Positions 1-5,510 of a DNA stretch of 6,407 nucleotides are shown piece by piece. The position numbers and the translations under genes are program-made. Source of the stretch: Eubacteriales bacterium (GTDB taxonomy: Bacteria > Bacillota_A > Clostridia > Christensenellales > Aristaeellaceae); the NCBI GenBank assembly GCA_028692205.1, contig JAQUXV010000160.1:1-6407 (forward strand), read 5' to 3'. The notes beneath the pieces were generated by a model, which did no database searches, had not been told where the DNA came from, and saw only the letters and a list, made by a program, of their open reading frames with translations. Every line of letters starts with the position of its first letter. Positions within the stretch are counted from its first letter, which is position 1.

Positions 1-119
1 GCAGCGGACTGCGGCAGGCGGCATACCCTTTGAAACTGGAGCTGGGCGAGCGGTTCGCCCGCTGCCAATTGATCGACGCGCAGGGCAGAAGCGCGTGGAG
101 CAGCCCGATCGCCCTGTAA
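1..119 (+). CDS. C-terminal end of a probable PHP-domain (CehA/McbA-like) metallohydrolase, 5' end outside window
   Basis: Only the last 38 codons are visible, in the frame that starts at base 3 and ends at the TAA at 117-119. The peptide ends in a pattern of a basic or charged strand, a D-A-x-G-R turn and then A-W-S-S-P-I-A-L. From memory, this resembles the C-terminal beta strand of PHP-domain phosphoesterases of the CehA/McbA type, which often end in a 'YVRVEL.D..GR.AWSNPI.L' pattern. No catalytic metal ligands lie inside the window, so the function rests on this tail alone. The barnase gene starts 30 bases downstream on the same strand with no clear promoter between, so the two may share a transcript. 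It could also be any other beta-sandwich-ended enzyme. Confidence 0.5.
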   Translation, partial: SGLRQAAYPLKLELGERFARCQLIDAQGRSAWSSPIAL

Positions 120-138
120 GACGAAAAGCTGTAAAAAC

Positions 139-143
139 GGAGG
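139..143 (+). promoter_or_regulatory. Ribosome binding site that decides the barnase start
   Basis: GGAGG lies 6 bases before the ATG at 150 and directly abuts the ATG at 144. Only the ATG at 150 has workable spacing, so the protein should begin M-K-R-F-L-A rather than two residues earlier. Confidence 0.8.
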
Positions 144-149
144 ATGCGA

Positions 150-650
150 ATGAAACGATTTCTTGCGATACTGACCGCCCTGATGCTGATGTTCGGCTTG
201 CCCGCGCTTGCACAGGAGCAAAGCATGGCGGTGCAGGCGGCGGATTATCCGGTTGCAGAAGCGGGGTCGTACACGACCGCGGAGGAAGTGGCGGTTTACC
301 TGACGCTTTTTGCTAGCCTGCCGGACAATTTTATTACTAAAAGAGATGCGCAGGCATTGGGCTGGGATAGCTGGGAAGGAAATCTGTGGCAGGTGGCGCC
401 GGGAAAATCCATAGGCGGCGATCGGTTTGGCAATTACGAGGGGAGCTTGCCGGATGCACAGGGACGAACCTGGACGGAGTGTGATATTAACTCCGACGGG
501 GGTTACCGTAACGGGCAAAGACTTGTTTTTTCAAATGATGGGTTGATTTTTTACACAAAAGACCATTATAATACTTTTCGACAGGTGATGGTGGCCGTGA
601 CGCCGCCGCCTGAGAACGGAGCCGAGGTTGCTCCGACACCTGCGGGATAA
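150..650 (+). CDS. Secreted barnase-type guanyl-preferring ribonuclease
   Basis: This is an extracellular endoribonuclease of the barnase/N1 family (microbial RNase, PF00545), which cuts RNA with a preference for 3' of G through a 2',3'-cyclic phosphate. The 166-residue product starts with an Sec signal peptide (M-K-R-F, hydrophobic core, cleavage expected after A-L-A at residue 21). A propeptide-like stretch follows, then the barnase fold from about residue 40 to 145. The family blocks LPDNFITK, AQALGW, VAPGKSIGGD, GRTW and DHYNTF are all visible. The catalytic set of barnase (Lys27, Asp54, Glu73, Arg83, Arg87, His102) maps to K64, D91, E110, R120, R124 and H139 here, so the enzyme should be active. 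About 20 residues rich in Pro, Ala and Glu follow the fold, where classical barnase stops. The barstar gene lies 34 bases downstream. I am very sure of the family; the biological use (nutrition, defence or competition) is unknown. Confidence 0.95.
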   Translation: MKRFLAILTALMLMFGLPALAQEQSMAVQAADYPVAEAGSYTTAEEVAVYLTLFASLPDNFITKRDAQALGWDSWEGNLWQVAPGKSIGGDRFGNYEGSLPDAQGRTWTECDINSDGGYRNGQRLVFSNDGLIFYTKDHYNTFRQVMVAVTPPPENGAEVAPTPAG

Positions 651-669
651 GCAATGGACAACTGTGGCG

Positions 670-677
670 AAGGAGGT
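670..677 (+). promoter_or_regulatory. Strong ribosome binding site of the barstar gene
   Basis: AAGGAGGT is a full-length match to the anti-Shine-Dalgarno sequence, with 8 bases between GGAGG and the ATG at 685. It rejects the longer reading from 628, which would overlap the end of the barnase gene. A strong site on the inhibitor fits the need for inhibitor excess in the cytoplasm. Confidence 0.85.
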
Positions 678-684
678 CTGCGCT

Positions 685-963
685 ATGCAAGAAATCCAAT
701 TGGATATTTCCATCTTTGAAGAAAAGATATCGCTGCACCGCTATTTGAAAGAGCAACTTGGACTGCCGTTCTATTACGGCGCAAATTTAGATGCTCTGTA
801 CGACGAGTTATCGAGTTTTACGGAACCGACGCACATTACCCTTGCATATACCACGAAACCGAAGGGAAGAATGCTCAGCTATACGCCGAGAATCCTGAGA
901 ACCTTCGGGGATGCCGCAAATGAAAACTACAATATCAAACTGACGGTGAAGGCGGTTGACTAA
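685..963 (+). CDS. Barstar-family ribonuclease inhibitor
   Basis: The 92-residue product matches barstar (PF01337; about 90 residues) along its whole length. It is a cytoplasmic protein without signal peptide or membrane segment that blocks the barnase active site and protects the producing cell from its own RNase before export. The signature L-P-x-Y-Y-G-x-N-L-D-A-L-x-D is at residues 27-40. Barstar contacts Tyr29, Asp35, Trp38, Asp39 and Glu76 correspond to Y30, D36, Y39, D40 and D76. So the critical Asp39 is kept, Trp38 has become Tyr and Glu76 has become Asp. The gene sits 34 bases after the barnase stop and is probably cotranscribed with it. A hairpin follows its stop codon. Family assignment is secure; inhibition of the neighbouring enzyme is inferred from the pairing. 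Confidence 0.94.
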   Translation: MQEIQLDISIFEEKISLHRYLKEQLGLPFYYGANLDALYDELSSFTEPTHITLAYTTKPKGRMLSYTPRILRTFGDAANENYNIKLTVKAVD

Positions 964-974
964 ACGCCGGAGAA

Positions 975-1016
975 TAAAGCGAAACGGAGGGGGAGAAGCC
1001 CCTCCGTTTCGCTTTA
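975..1016. terminator. Perfect 18-bp hairpin between convergent genes, probable bidirectional terminator
   Basis: Arms 975-992 and 999-1016 are exact reverse complements, with a 6-base loop GAGAAG. The inner part is GC-rich (CGGAGGGG paired with CCCCTCCG) and the outer part ends in AAA/TTT pairs. It begins 11 bases after the barstar stop and lies 85 bases beyond the stop of the minus-strand YesL-like gene. The trailing T-run is short on both strands, so termination efficiency in either direction is not certain. Confidence 0.75.
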
Positions 1017-1101
1017 CTCAATTGAATGCAAATGATTCGGATTTAATCGCGCTATGAAAACAGATCAACCACCGATTGTCCGTTGGTTTTGTGAGGGGTG
1101 T

Positions 1102-1770
1102 TCAGTCTTCAGCGTTCTCGCTCTTGCCGGAACCATCGTCCTTCTTCCGCTCGCAGCCCAACGGCTTTCGAAACAGGAAGGCCGTAAGGTACATCGGCAG
1201 CGACAGGCCAAACATGATCCAGAGCCAACCAAAATAAGTCAGCAGATCCGGCACCAGCAATGGAAGCCCAACGAATAGAAACTGAATAATTAAGGCGAGC
1301 AGAGTTCTGGGGAACATTCCCGCCGCCATCAGAAAGGCGTTTTTAATATGTCGGCGAACCGTATTGTTATATCGGGACAATAACGGGAAAAGCCAGGCCG
1401 CCGCCAGCAACAGCAGAATGGCCATGATGATCGCAAACACCAGAAAGAACCGATTGACCGGAACGCTGACATAGACGGCGTAATAGTAATCGCCCGCAAG
1501 AATCGCAAGGCAAAGCAACAGAAGAAGCCAACTGATGGTAGCGCTTCGGAATGATTTTTTGAACTCAGAAAAAAACGGCTTGAAAGGGAAGTTTTGCTCC
1601 ACTCCACGGATAATGCGCAGGATATACGTATATCCCGCTGTCAGGGCTGCGCCGGCCGTAACGACCGGTAAACAGCATAAAATAACCAGAAAATTGAGCA
1701 GGATAAGGTCTGCGGCGGTGTTCAAAAACCGCCGCAGACCTTCTTTGAAAGCTACAAGTTCTTCTCTCAT
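1102..1770 (-). CDS. YesL-like DUF624 integral membrane protein, last gene of a sugar ABC operon
   Basis: The 222-residue product resembles the DUF624 family (PF04854), whose named member is Bacillus subtilis YesL. Hydrophobic segments are visible at about residues 20-50, 77-97, 107-131, 145-173 and 178-200, with a charged, Lys/Asp/Glu-rich cytoplasmic-type tail from 201. Family features include the N-terminal L-x-x-x-x-D-L-I-L-L-N segment with C-L-P-V-V-T-A-G-A-A at 33-42 and the charged loop F-K-K-S-F at 70-74. The molecular function of the family is unknown; members sit beside CUT1 oligosaccharide or polysaccharide transporters. Here the ATG follows the TAA of the upstream permease gene with no gap (TAAATG), and only a weak AAAGAG lies before it, so translation is probably coupled to the permease. 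Confidence 0.85.
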   Translation of the reverse strand: MREELVAFKEGLRRFLNTAADLILLNFLVILCCLPVVTAGAALTAGYTYILRIIRGVEQNFPFKPFFSEFKKSFRSATISWLLLLLCLAILAGDYYYAVYVSVPVNRFFLVFAIIMAILLLLAAAWLFPLLSRYNNTVRRHIKNAFLMAAGMFPRTLLALIIQFLFVGLPLLVPDLLTYFGWLWIMFGLSLPMYLTAFLFRKPLGCERKKDDGSGKSENAED

Positions 1771-2625
1771 TTACTCTTTCACGGAGCCGAGCGCAACGCC
1801 GGCGATAATGTATTTGGATAGGATAAAGTACACAACCAACAGAGGGAAAACGGACAGGGCCAGTGCCAAGTATACCGCGCCATACTCCGTTTTGTAAATA
1901 TCGCCTTTCAACAAACTGACCATTATTGGCATAGTGTACTTTTCCTTCCGGGTCAGTAGGATCATCGGTAGGAAGAGGTTATTCCAACTGGTCACGTAGG
2001 TGAAAATTGCCTGTGTGGCCATGGCCGGTTTCATAATGGGCAGTACGATACTGTTGAATGTGCGGAACTCGCCTGCGCCGTCAATACGGGCGGACGCCAC
2101 AATGTCCAGGTTGAGGGAAGGCAGCATGTACTGTCGCATAAAGAATACGGTCATGGGAGCTGCGATGCAGGGCAGGATCAGCGCCAGGAAGTTGTTGGTC
2201 ATGTGGATGCGGTACATAAACTGATAGAAACCGATGCTGATGACCTGCGTGGGGATCATCATAACCGCCATGATCATTGTAAAGAAAGGCTGACGCAGCT
2301 TCCAGTTATAGGCCACAAGCGCATAGGCTGTGAGTGTGGAAAAGTAGATGGCGCAAACCGTTGAACCGGTGGAAACGATTAACGAGTTGATGAAACCGGT
2401 GAACGGGTTGAAGGTTTTACCGTTCAGAACATTCCAGTTGCTTGAGAAGAAACCGGATGGGATCAGCGATATGGCATGCTGCTGAATTTGGTAGGTACTG
2501 CGGGTGGCGTTTACGATCATAATCCAGAAGGGCAGAAGGCTTAACAGCGTAAGGAAAATGCTGACTACGTATATCGTAATGTTGGATGATTTTTTATGGG
2601 CAGTAATGCGTGCATCAGTTTTCAT
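1771..2625 (-). CDS. Carbohydrate ABC transporter permease, MalG/LplC type (CUT1)
   Basis: This is one half of the membrane channel that passes a sugar from the binding protein into the cell. The 284-residue length and order are typical: a short cytoplasmic N-terminus, a first helix at about 17-38, a periplasm-side loop, then helices near 80-104, 113-135, 145-163, 202-222 and 252-272. The EAA loop that docks the ATPase is at residues 177-200 (A-S-A-R-I-D-G-A-G ... L-P-I-M-K-P), with the invariant Gly at 183 and the L-P at 195-196. The C-terminus ends G-V-A-L-G-S-V-K-E, the usual tail of MalG-type subunits. The start codon overlaps the stop of the MalF-type gene by 4 bases (ATGA), and AAAGGAGG lies 7 bases before it, so the two subunits are made together. 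Substrate cannot be read from the sequence. Confidence 0.94.
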   Translation of the reverse strand: MKTDARITAHKKSSNITIYVVSIFLTLLSLLPFWIMIVNATRSTYQIQQHAISLIPSGFFSSNWNVLNGKTFNPFTGFINSLIVSTGSTVCAIYFSTLTAYALVAYNWKLRQPFFTMIMAVMMIPTQVISIGFYQFMYRIHMTNNFLALILPCIAAPMTVFFMRQYMLPSLNLDIVASARIDGAGEFRTFNSIVLPIMKPAMATQAIFTYVTSWNNLFLPMILLTRKEKYTMPIMVSLLKGDIYKTEYGAVYLALALSVFPLLVVYFILSKYIIAGVALGSVKE

Positions 2626-3611
2626 AAGGCAGCCTCCTTTTTCCCCTTGCGAAGCGCCCTTTTAGCGCGGCGAAGCTGTTTGCGTGCTTTGACTTCGTAT
2701 TTGTCGCGCATCAGGTAGAAAACAAAGGCGGACAGAATGCAGATGATAACAAACATAATCATGCTGGCCGCAGCCGCGCGGTTGTAAAGGTAAGAACCGC
2801 TGAACGCCTGAGCGTAGATGAACACGCTGGCTGTCATCGTGGCGTTTGCGGGGCCGCCGTTCCAGATGTAGAGTTTCGGAATATCGAACATGTTCAGGCC
2901 GCCGATGAGGCTGGTGATCAGCGTGAACAGCAGAATGGTGCGCATGCAAGGCAGCGTGATTCTGAAAAATGTTTGCCTTGGCGTTGCACCGTCAATCTCA
3001 GCCGATTCGAACAGCTCCGGGTTAATGCCCAGAACGCCGGAAATGAGGATAATGGTCGTGTAACCGTACCACATCCAGAACTGGATGAACGCTACAACCA
3101 GCTTAGCGGCCCAAGGATCGGTGGAAAAATCAAAAGGCCGACTTGTGATGTGCAGAGAAGTGAGAATATCGTTGATCGGGCCGATGGGGTAACCGAAAAT
3201 TGCCGAGTATAAAATAGCCACCGTCGCCGCGGTGATGATGTTGGGCATATAGAATACAACTTTGAAAAAGCCCTGCCCATGCAGATTGCGGCGGGTGCTG
3301 GTGAACCAATACGTTAGAAGGAGCGCGAGGGTAATCTGCGGGATAAAGTTGATGATCCAGATGACAATCGTGTTAACCAACGATGCCTGGAAGGTGGCGT
3401 TGCTCAGAACTTTTCTGAAATTCGCAAAAGGATCGGAAAGAAATTGATAGGTGGTTGCCGTTACGCCCTTAAAATCCGTAAAACCGATAATTGCGGTGAA
3501 TGCTGTGGGGTAAAGCATAAAAATGAGAAAAACAACGATAAATGGGATGCTGAACAGATAGCCGTATTTGGCATAATTGATGCCCTTGGGCTGCTTGCCG
3601 CTCTTAAGCAT
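2622..3611 (-). CDS. Carbohydrate ABC transporter permease, MalF/LplB type (CUT1)
   Basis: This is the partner membrane subunit of the sugar importer. The 329-residue product has a short Lys-rich cytoplasmic N-terminus, then helices at about 17-37, 77-102, 115-140, 180-202, 224-243 and 287-310. The EAA motif is at residues 202-224 (E-S-A-E-I-D-G-A-T ... L-P), with Gly208 and L220-P221. The C-terminus is strongly basic (residues 317-326 carry many Lys and Arg). I start at 3611 because GGAGG at 3619-3623 stands 7 bases before that ATG. An in-frame ATG at 3650 has no ribosome binding site and falls inside the arm of the intercistronic hairpin. The gene lies about 100 bases after the binding protein gene. 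No ATPase is encoded nearby, which is normal for CUT1 systems that share MsmX-type ATPases. Confidence 0.94.
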   Translation of the reverse strand: MLKSGKQPKGINYAKYGYLFSIPFIVVFLIFMLYPTAFTAIIGFTDFKGVTATTYQFLSDPFANFRKVLSNATFQASLVNTIVIWIINFIPQITLALLLTYWFTSTRRNLHGQGFFKVVFYMPNIITAATVAILYSAIFGYPIGPINDILTSLHITSRPFDFSTDPWAAKLVVAFIQFWMWYGYTTIILISGVLGINPELFESAEIDGATPRQTFFRITLPCMRTILLFTLITSLIGGLNMFDIPKLYIWNGGPANATMTASVFIYAQAFSGSYLYNRAAAASMIMFVIICILSAFVFYLMRDKYEVKARKQLRRAKRALRKGKKEAAL

Positions 3612-3618
3612 GGCTCTT

Positions 3619-3623
3619 CCTCC
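3619..3623 (-). promoter_or_regulatory. Ribosome binding site that decides the MalF-type permease start
   Basis: On the minus strand GGGAGGAAGAGCC stands directly before the ATG at 3611, with 7 bases after GGAGG. The upstream ATG at 3650 is preceded only by ATATCCTT, so the shorter product is favoured. Confidence 0.85.
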
Positions 3624-3640
3624 CTCGGTATTGTTTGCTT

Positions 3641-3713
3641 CCGGTAACATAAGGATATGGACGGACGGAAAGAGATCCGTCCGTCCATAGCTGTTAAACC
3701 CTTATGTAACGGG
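3641..3713 (-). other. Two-part intercistronic stem-loop between binding protein and permease genes
   Basis: The inner stem is a perfect 14-bp repeat, 3656-3669 with 3676-3689, closing a 6-base loop and built on a GGAC repeat. An outer stem pairs 3647-3654 with 3700-3707 (8 perfect bp), then one mismatch and further pairs out to 3641/3713. An asymmetric internal loop of 1 and 10 bases joins the two. The structure fills the gap right after the binding protein stop and ends before the permease ribosome binding site. No T-run follows it. By analogy with malE-malF spacers, it probably protects the upstream message from 3' decay or partly stops transcription, so that more binding protein than permease is made. 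Confidence 0.8.
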
Positions 3714-3714
3714 C

Positions 3715-5049
3715 TTATTCAGCGGCTTCGATGTCAAGCTGGTCGGACACGGACTGTTTGAAAGCGGAGATCGCTTCGTCACGAGTCAGGTTGCCGGCCG
3801 TGTACTGACGAACCTGGTCACGCCAGATATTGTTGATGGTTTCATCGTACTGGGTCAGGTTTTTGCCGTTGGCGAACTGGTTGGCGGGAACGAAAGCGTC
3901 AAACATATTCTGGCCGCCCAGGAAGTCCAGTTTGCCGTCGGAGATGGTCATTACGGTGCCGGAAGCGACGGTGTCCTTGGTGCCGCCTTCGCCGTTCAGC
4001 GTGCCGTTAGCCCACATGTACTGGAGGCTGTTCTCGTCGCACTGGAGGGTGATCCAATCGATCAGCTCGCCGACAGCAGCTTTCTTTTCGGGGCTGGAGT
4101 TGTTGTTGGCCAGCAGCCAGGTGCCGCCCCAGAAGAAGCCGATCGGAGGCGTGCAGACCGCCCAATCGCCGAAGGTGTCACCGGCGTTGCCGGCCATAAC
4201 GTAGTTGATCAGCCAAGCGGGGCCGAAGAACGAGAACACGGGCTGAGCGCCAATGCCCTGGAAATCAGCGTACCACGCATCGCTCCAGTCTTTGGTGTCG
4301 TTGGAGTAGCCGTTGTCTTTCAACTGCTTGGACAGGTCGAGGAACGCTTCGCGAGCGGGATCGATGTACAGTTTGCCATCCACGATCCAGCCTTTTTCGG
4401 AGCTGTTTTCAACCGCGTGCCAGATGTCGCCGTCGCCGGAAACAATGGCATAGCCCTTCGCCTTCAGCTCGGCGGCAGCGGTGAAGAACTGATCCCAGCC
4501 GGGGCCAACCTTGGTCGCGATGGTATCGGGATCGTCGGTGCCCCAGACATCCTTGGCAATGGAGCGGCGATAGATCAACGCACCGCCGGTGGCCTGATAG
4601 CCGAGGGCGACAAGCGCGCTGTCCGAGGGACGGGTGCCGATGTCGATGGTGTACTGCGCGATGTCGGCAGCGGCGATTTCGTTGTCAACATCGATGCCAA
4701 GATCGGCGTACGGAGCGGCGTAGCTGCTCATGTCGCCCTGAGCGTACTTGAGCACGAATGCAGCTTCGGCGCAGTACATATCAGGAGCTTCGTCGCCGCC
4801 GGCGGCCAGCGCCTGATCCAGCGCGGGCTGGTAGAGGCCGTCGGTCGTGGCGATAACAGTGGTGTTAACCGTCCAACCGAAATCCGGGTGAGCGGCGATA
4901 TACTTTTCGACCATTCCGGGAACTTCCTGCGTGAAGGAGTAGAGGTTGATGACGCCCTTGGAAGCTGTTTCCGCAGAAGCGGAACCCAAGCCGACGACCA
5001 TCGTCATCAATAAGGCGAGACACAGGACAATAGACGTTACCTTTTTCAT
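3715..5049 (-). CDS. Extracellular solute-binding protein of the sugar ABC transporter (family 1, CUT1)
   Basis: The 444-residue product captures the substrate outside the membrane and delivers it to the permease pair. It starts with a signal peptide (M-K-K, hydrophobic core at 5-22, cleavage expected after A-S-A at residue 26). The mature domain has the usual alternating-lobe composition of family 1 sugar binders, with a first strand V-I-N-L-Y-S at about 33-38, acid patches such as D-E-A-P-D-M-Y at 86-92, and many Trp and Tyr (W185, W210, W221, W255, W259, W279, W307, W311) that could stack on sugar rings. The only early Cys, residue 10, lies in the hydrophobic core and not in a lipobox, so lipid anchoring is not predicted. 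It is the first gene of the operon; promoter and hairpin flank it. The longer reading from 5148 is rejected because the promoter lies inside it. Ligand is not identifiable. Confidence 0.92.
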   Translation of the reverse strand: MKKVTSIVLCLALLMTMVVGLGSASAETASKGVINLYSFTQEVPGMVEKYIAAHPDFGWTVNTTVIATTDGLYQPALDQALAAGGDEAPDMYCAEAAFVLKYAQGDMSSYAAPYADLGIDVDNEIAAADIAQYTIDIGTRPSDSALVALGYQATGGALIYRRSIAKDVWGTDDPDTIATKVGPGWDQFFTAAAELKAKGYAIVSGDGDIWHAVENSSEKGWIVDGKLYIDPAREAFLDLSKQLKDNGYSNDTKDWSDAWYADFQGIGAQPVFSFFGPAWLINYVMAGNAGDTFGDWAVCTPPIGFFWGGTWLLANNNSSPEKKAAVGELIDWITLQCDENSLQYMWANGTLNGEGGTKDTVASGTVMTISDGKLDFLGGQNMFDAFVPANQFANGKNLTQYDETINNIWRDQVRQYTAGNLTRDEAISAFKQSVSDQLDIEAAE

Positions 5050-5060
5050 GGTTCTGATTG

Positions 5061-5068
5061 CACCTCCT
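5061..5068 (-). promoter_or_regulatory. Ribosome binding site of the binding protein gene, with long spacing
   Basis: AGGAGGTG is an excellent match to the anti-Shine-Dalgarno sequence, but 13 bases lie between GGAGG and the ATG at 5049, more than the usual 5-9. No ATG, GTG or TTG in this frame lies closer, so the start at 5049 stands, perhaps with reduced or structured initiation. Confidence 0.75.
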
Positions 5069-5089
5069 AAATTTTTACCAGATGAACGT

Positions 5090-5100
5090 ACCACCTTGGT
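5090..5100. repeat. 11-bp near-palindrome at the expected transcription start, with a second copy 130 bp upstream
   Basis: ACCACCTTGGT (5090-5100) has arms ACCA and TGGT around three bases and covers the predicted start of transcription. ACCACATTGGT at 5220-5230 differs by a single base, and the base before each is also T. Two copies flanking a promoter suggest a repressor operator pair. This is inference from position and similarity only. Confidence 0.35.
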
Positions 5101-5107
5101 CGGCATC

Positions 5108-5136
5108 ATTATAACTTTCTCAAACGATTTCGTCAA
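5108..5136 (-). promoter_or_regulatory. SigA/sigma-70 promoter of the ABC transporter operon
   Basis: On the minus strand TTGACG (5136-5131) is followed after exactly 17 bp by TATAAT (5113-5108). The -10 is perfect and the -35 has one mismatch. The start of transcription should fall near 5100-5102, giving a leader of about 50 bases before the binding protein ATG. A small interrupted palindrome ACGA-TT-TCGT lies in the spacer (5124-5133), overlapping the -35 edge. A promoter this close to consensus needs an operator if the genes are inducible. Confidence 0.9.
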
Positions 5137-5510
5137 GCATTTTTTCAATTTCTTTTGTATGAAATGCTGATGTATTAGGCAAAATGCTTAATGAACAACA
5201 ATAAATTTACTACATCATTACCACATTGGTGGACGGCAAAGCTTCGGAGAGAACGAAAAGGCAATATTTTACGAATAATGGGCAAAATATTACGACTGGA
5301 ATAGAAGCTGGAATCCGGATATAGGCTCCTGAAATTCTCGCCTGATAGCGTGAAAAATCAAATAAAATAAGCGATTACGGCAAAACAGGTCTGCGGAGTA
5401 TTCGGTTCGCAATACGCGGGGAGGATCAGGAGAGGAAAACGAAACCGGTTTCACCTGTTGGTAAAAAATATGCGGAAATCGTTATGTTCCGGGTATATTA
5501 TATATGAAGC
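5137..5510. other. Noncoding control region upstream of the ABC operon
   Basis: I find no convincing gene here on either strand. The stretch is more AT-rich than its surroundings near the promoter and carries several short repeats. AAATGCT occurs at 5162-5168 and 5182-5188 and, inverted, at 5136-5142, where it touches the -35 box. A 14-bp imperfect direct repeat beginning GCAA and ending ACGA occurs at 5261-5274 and 5282-5295, 21 bp apart and matching at 12 of 14 bases. The same pair also forms an inverted repeat, AATATTTT (5263-5270) with AAAATATT (5284-5291). A palindrome lies at 5441-5452. Together this looks like a regulatory region, but no factor is encoded in the window to bind it. Confidence 0.5.
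5441..5452. promoter_or_regulatory. Perfect 12-bp palindrome GAAACCGGTTTC, possible LacI-family operator
   Basis: GAAACCGGTTTC is an exact palindrome with a CCGG centre and A/T-rich half-sites, the general form of LacI/GalR-family operators. It lies about 340 bp upstream of the predicted transcription start of the ABC operon and 60 bp beyond the terminator of the neighbouring gene. The distance is long for direct repression, so it could act by looping, serve an unseen transcript, or be chance. Confidence 0.4.

Noticed and set aside
95..316. Plus-strand open frame of 73 codons overlapping the barnase gene start
   Set aside because: It is out of frame with barnase, which has full family similarity and its own ribosome binding site; the peptide shows no recognisable pattern.
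628..684. Longer N-terminus for barstar from the ATG at 628
   Set aside because: It overlaps the barnase end, adds residues absent from the family, and ignores the AAGGAGGT placed 8 bases before the ATG at 685.
1535..1897. 120-codon plus-strand open frame across the DUF624/permease junction
   Set aside because: It is antisense to two well-supported genes that join at TAAATG and has no family resemblance.
3612..3650. Longer N-terminus for the MalF-type permease from 3650
   Set aside because: It has no ribosome binding site and lies in the arm of the intercistronic hairpin; the ATG at 3611 has an ideal GGAGG.
4417..5013. 198-codon plus-strand open frame opposite the binding protein gene
   Set aside because: It is antisense to a clear family gene, and its Gly/Ala/Val/Asp-rich composition is what the mirror of a GC-rich coding frame gives.
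5050..5148. Longer N-terminus for the binding protein from 5148
   Set aside because: The promoter and ribosome binding site lie within it, and it would put 33 charged residues before a normal signal peptide.
5398..5415. Inverted repeat GTATT / AATAC around 8 bases
   Set aside because: Arms of only 5 bp without a T-run or promoter context; expected by chance.
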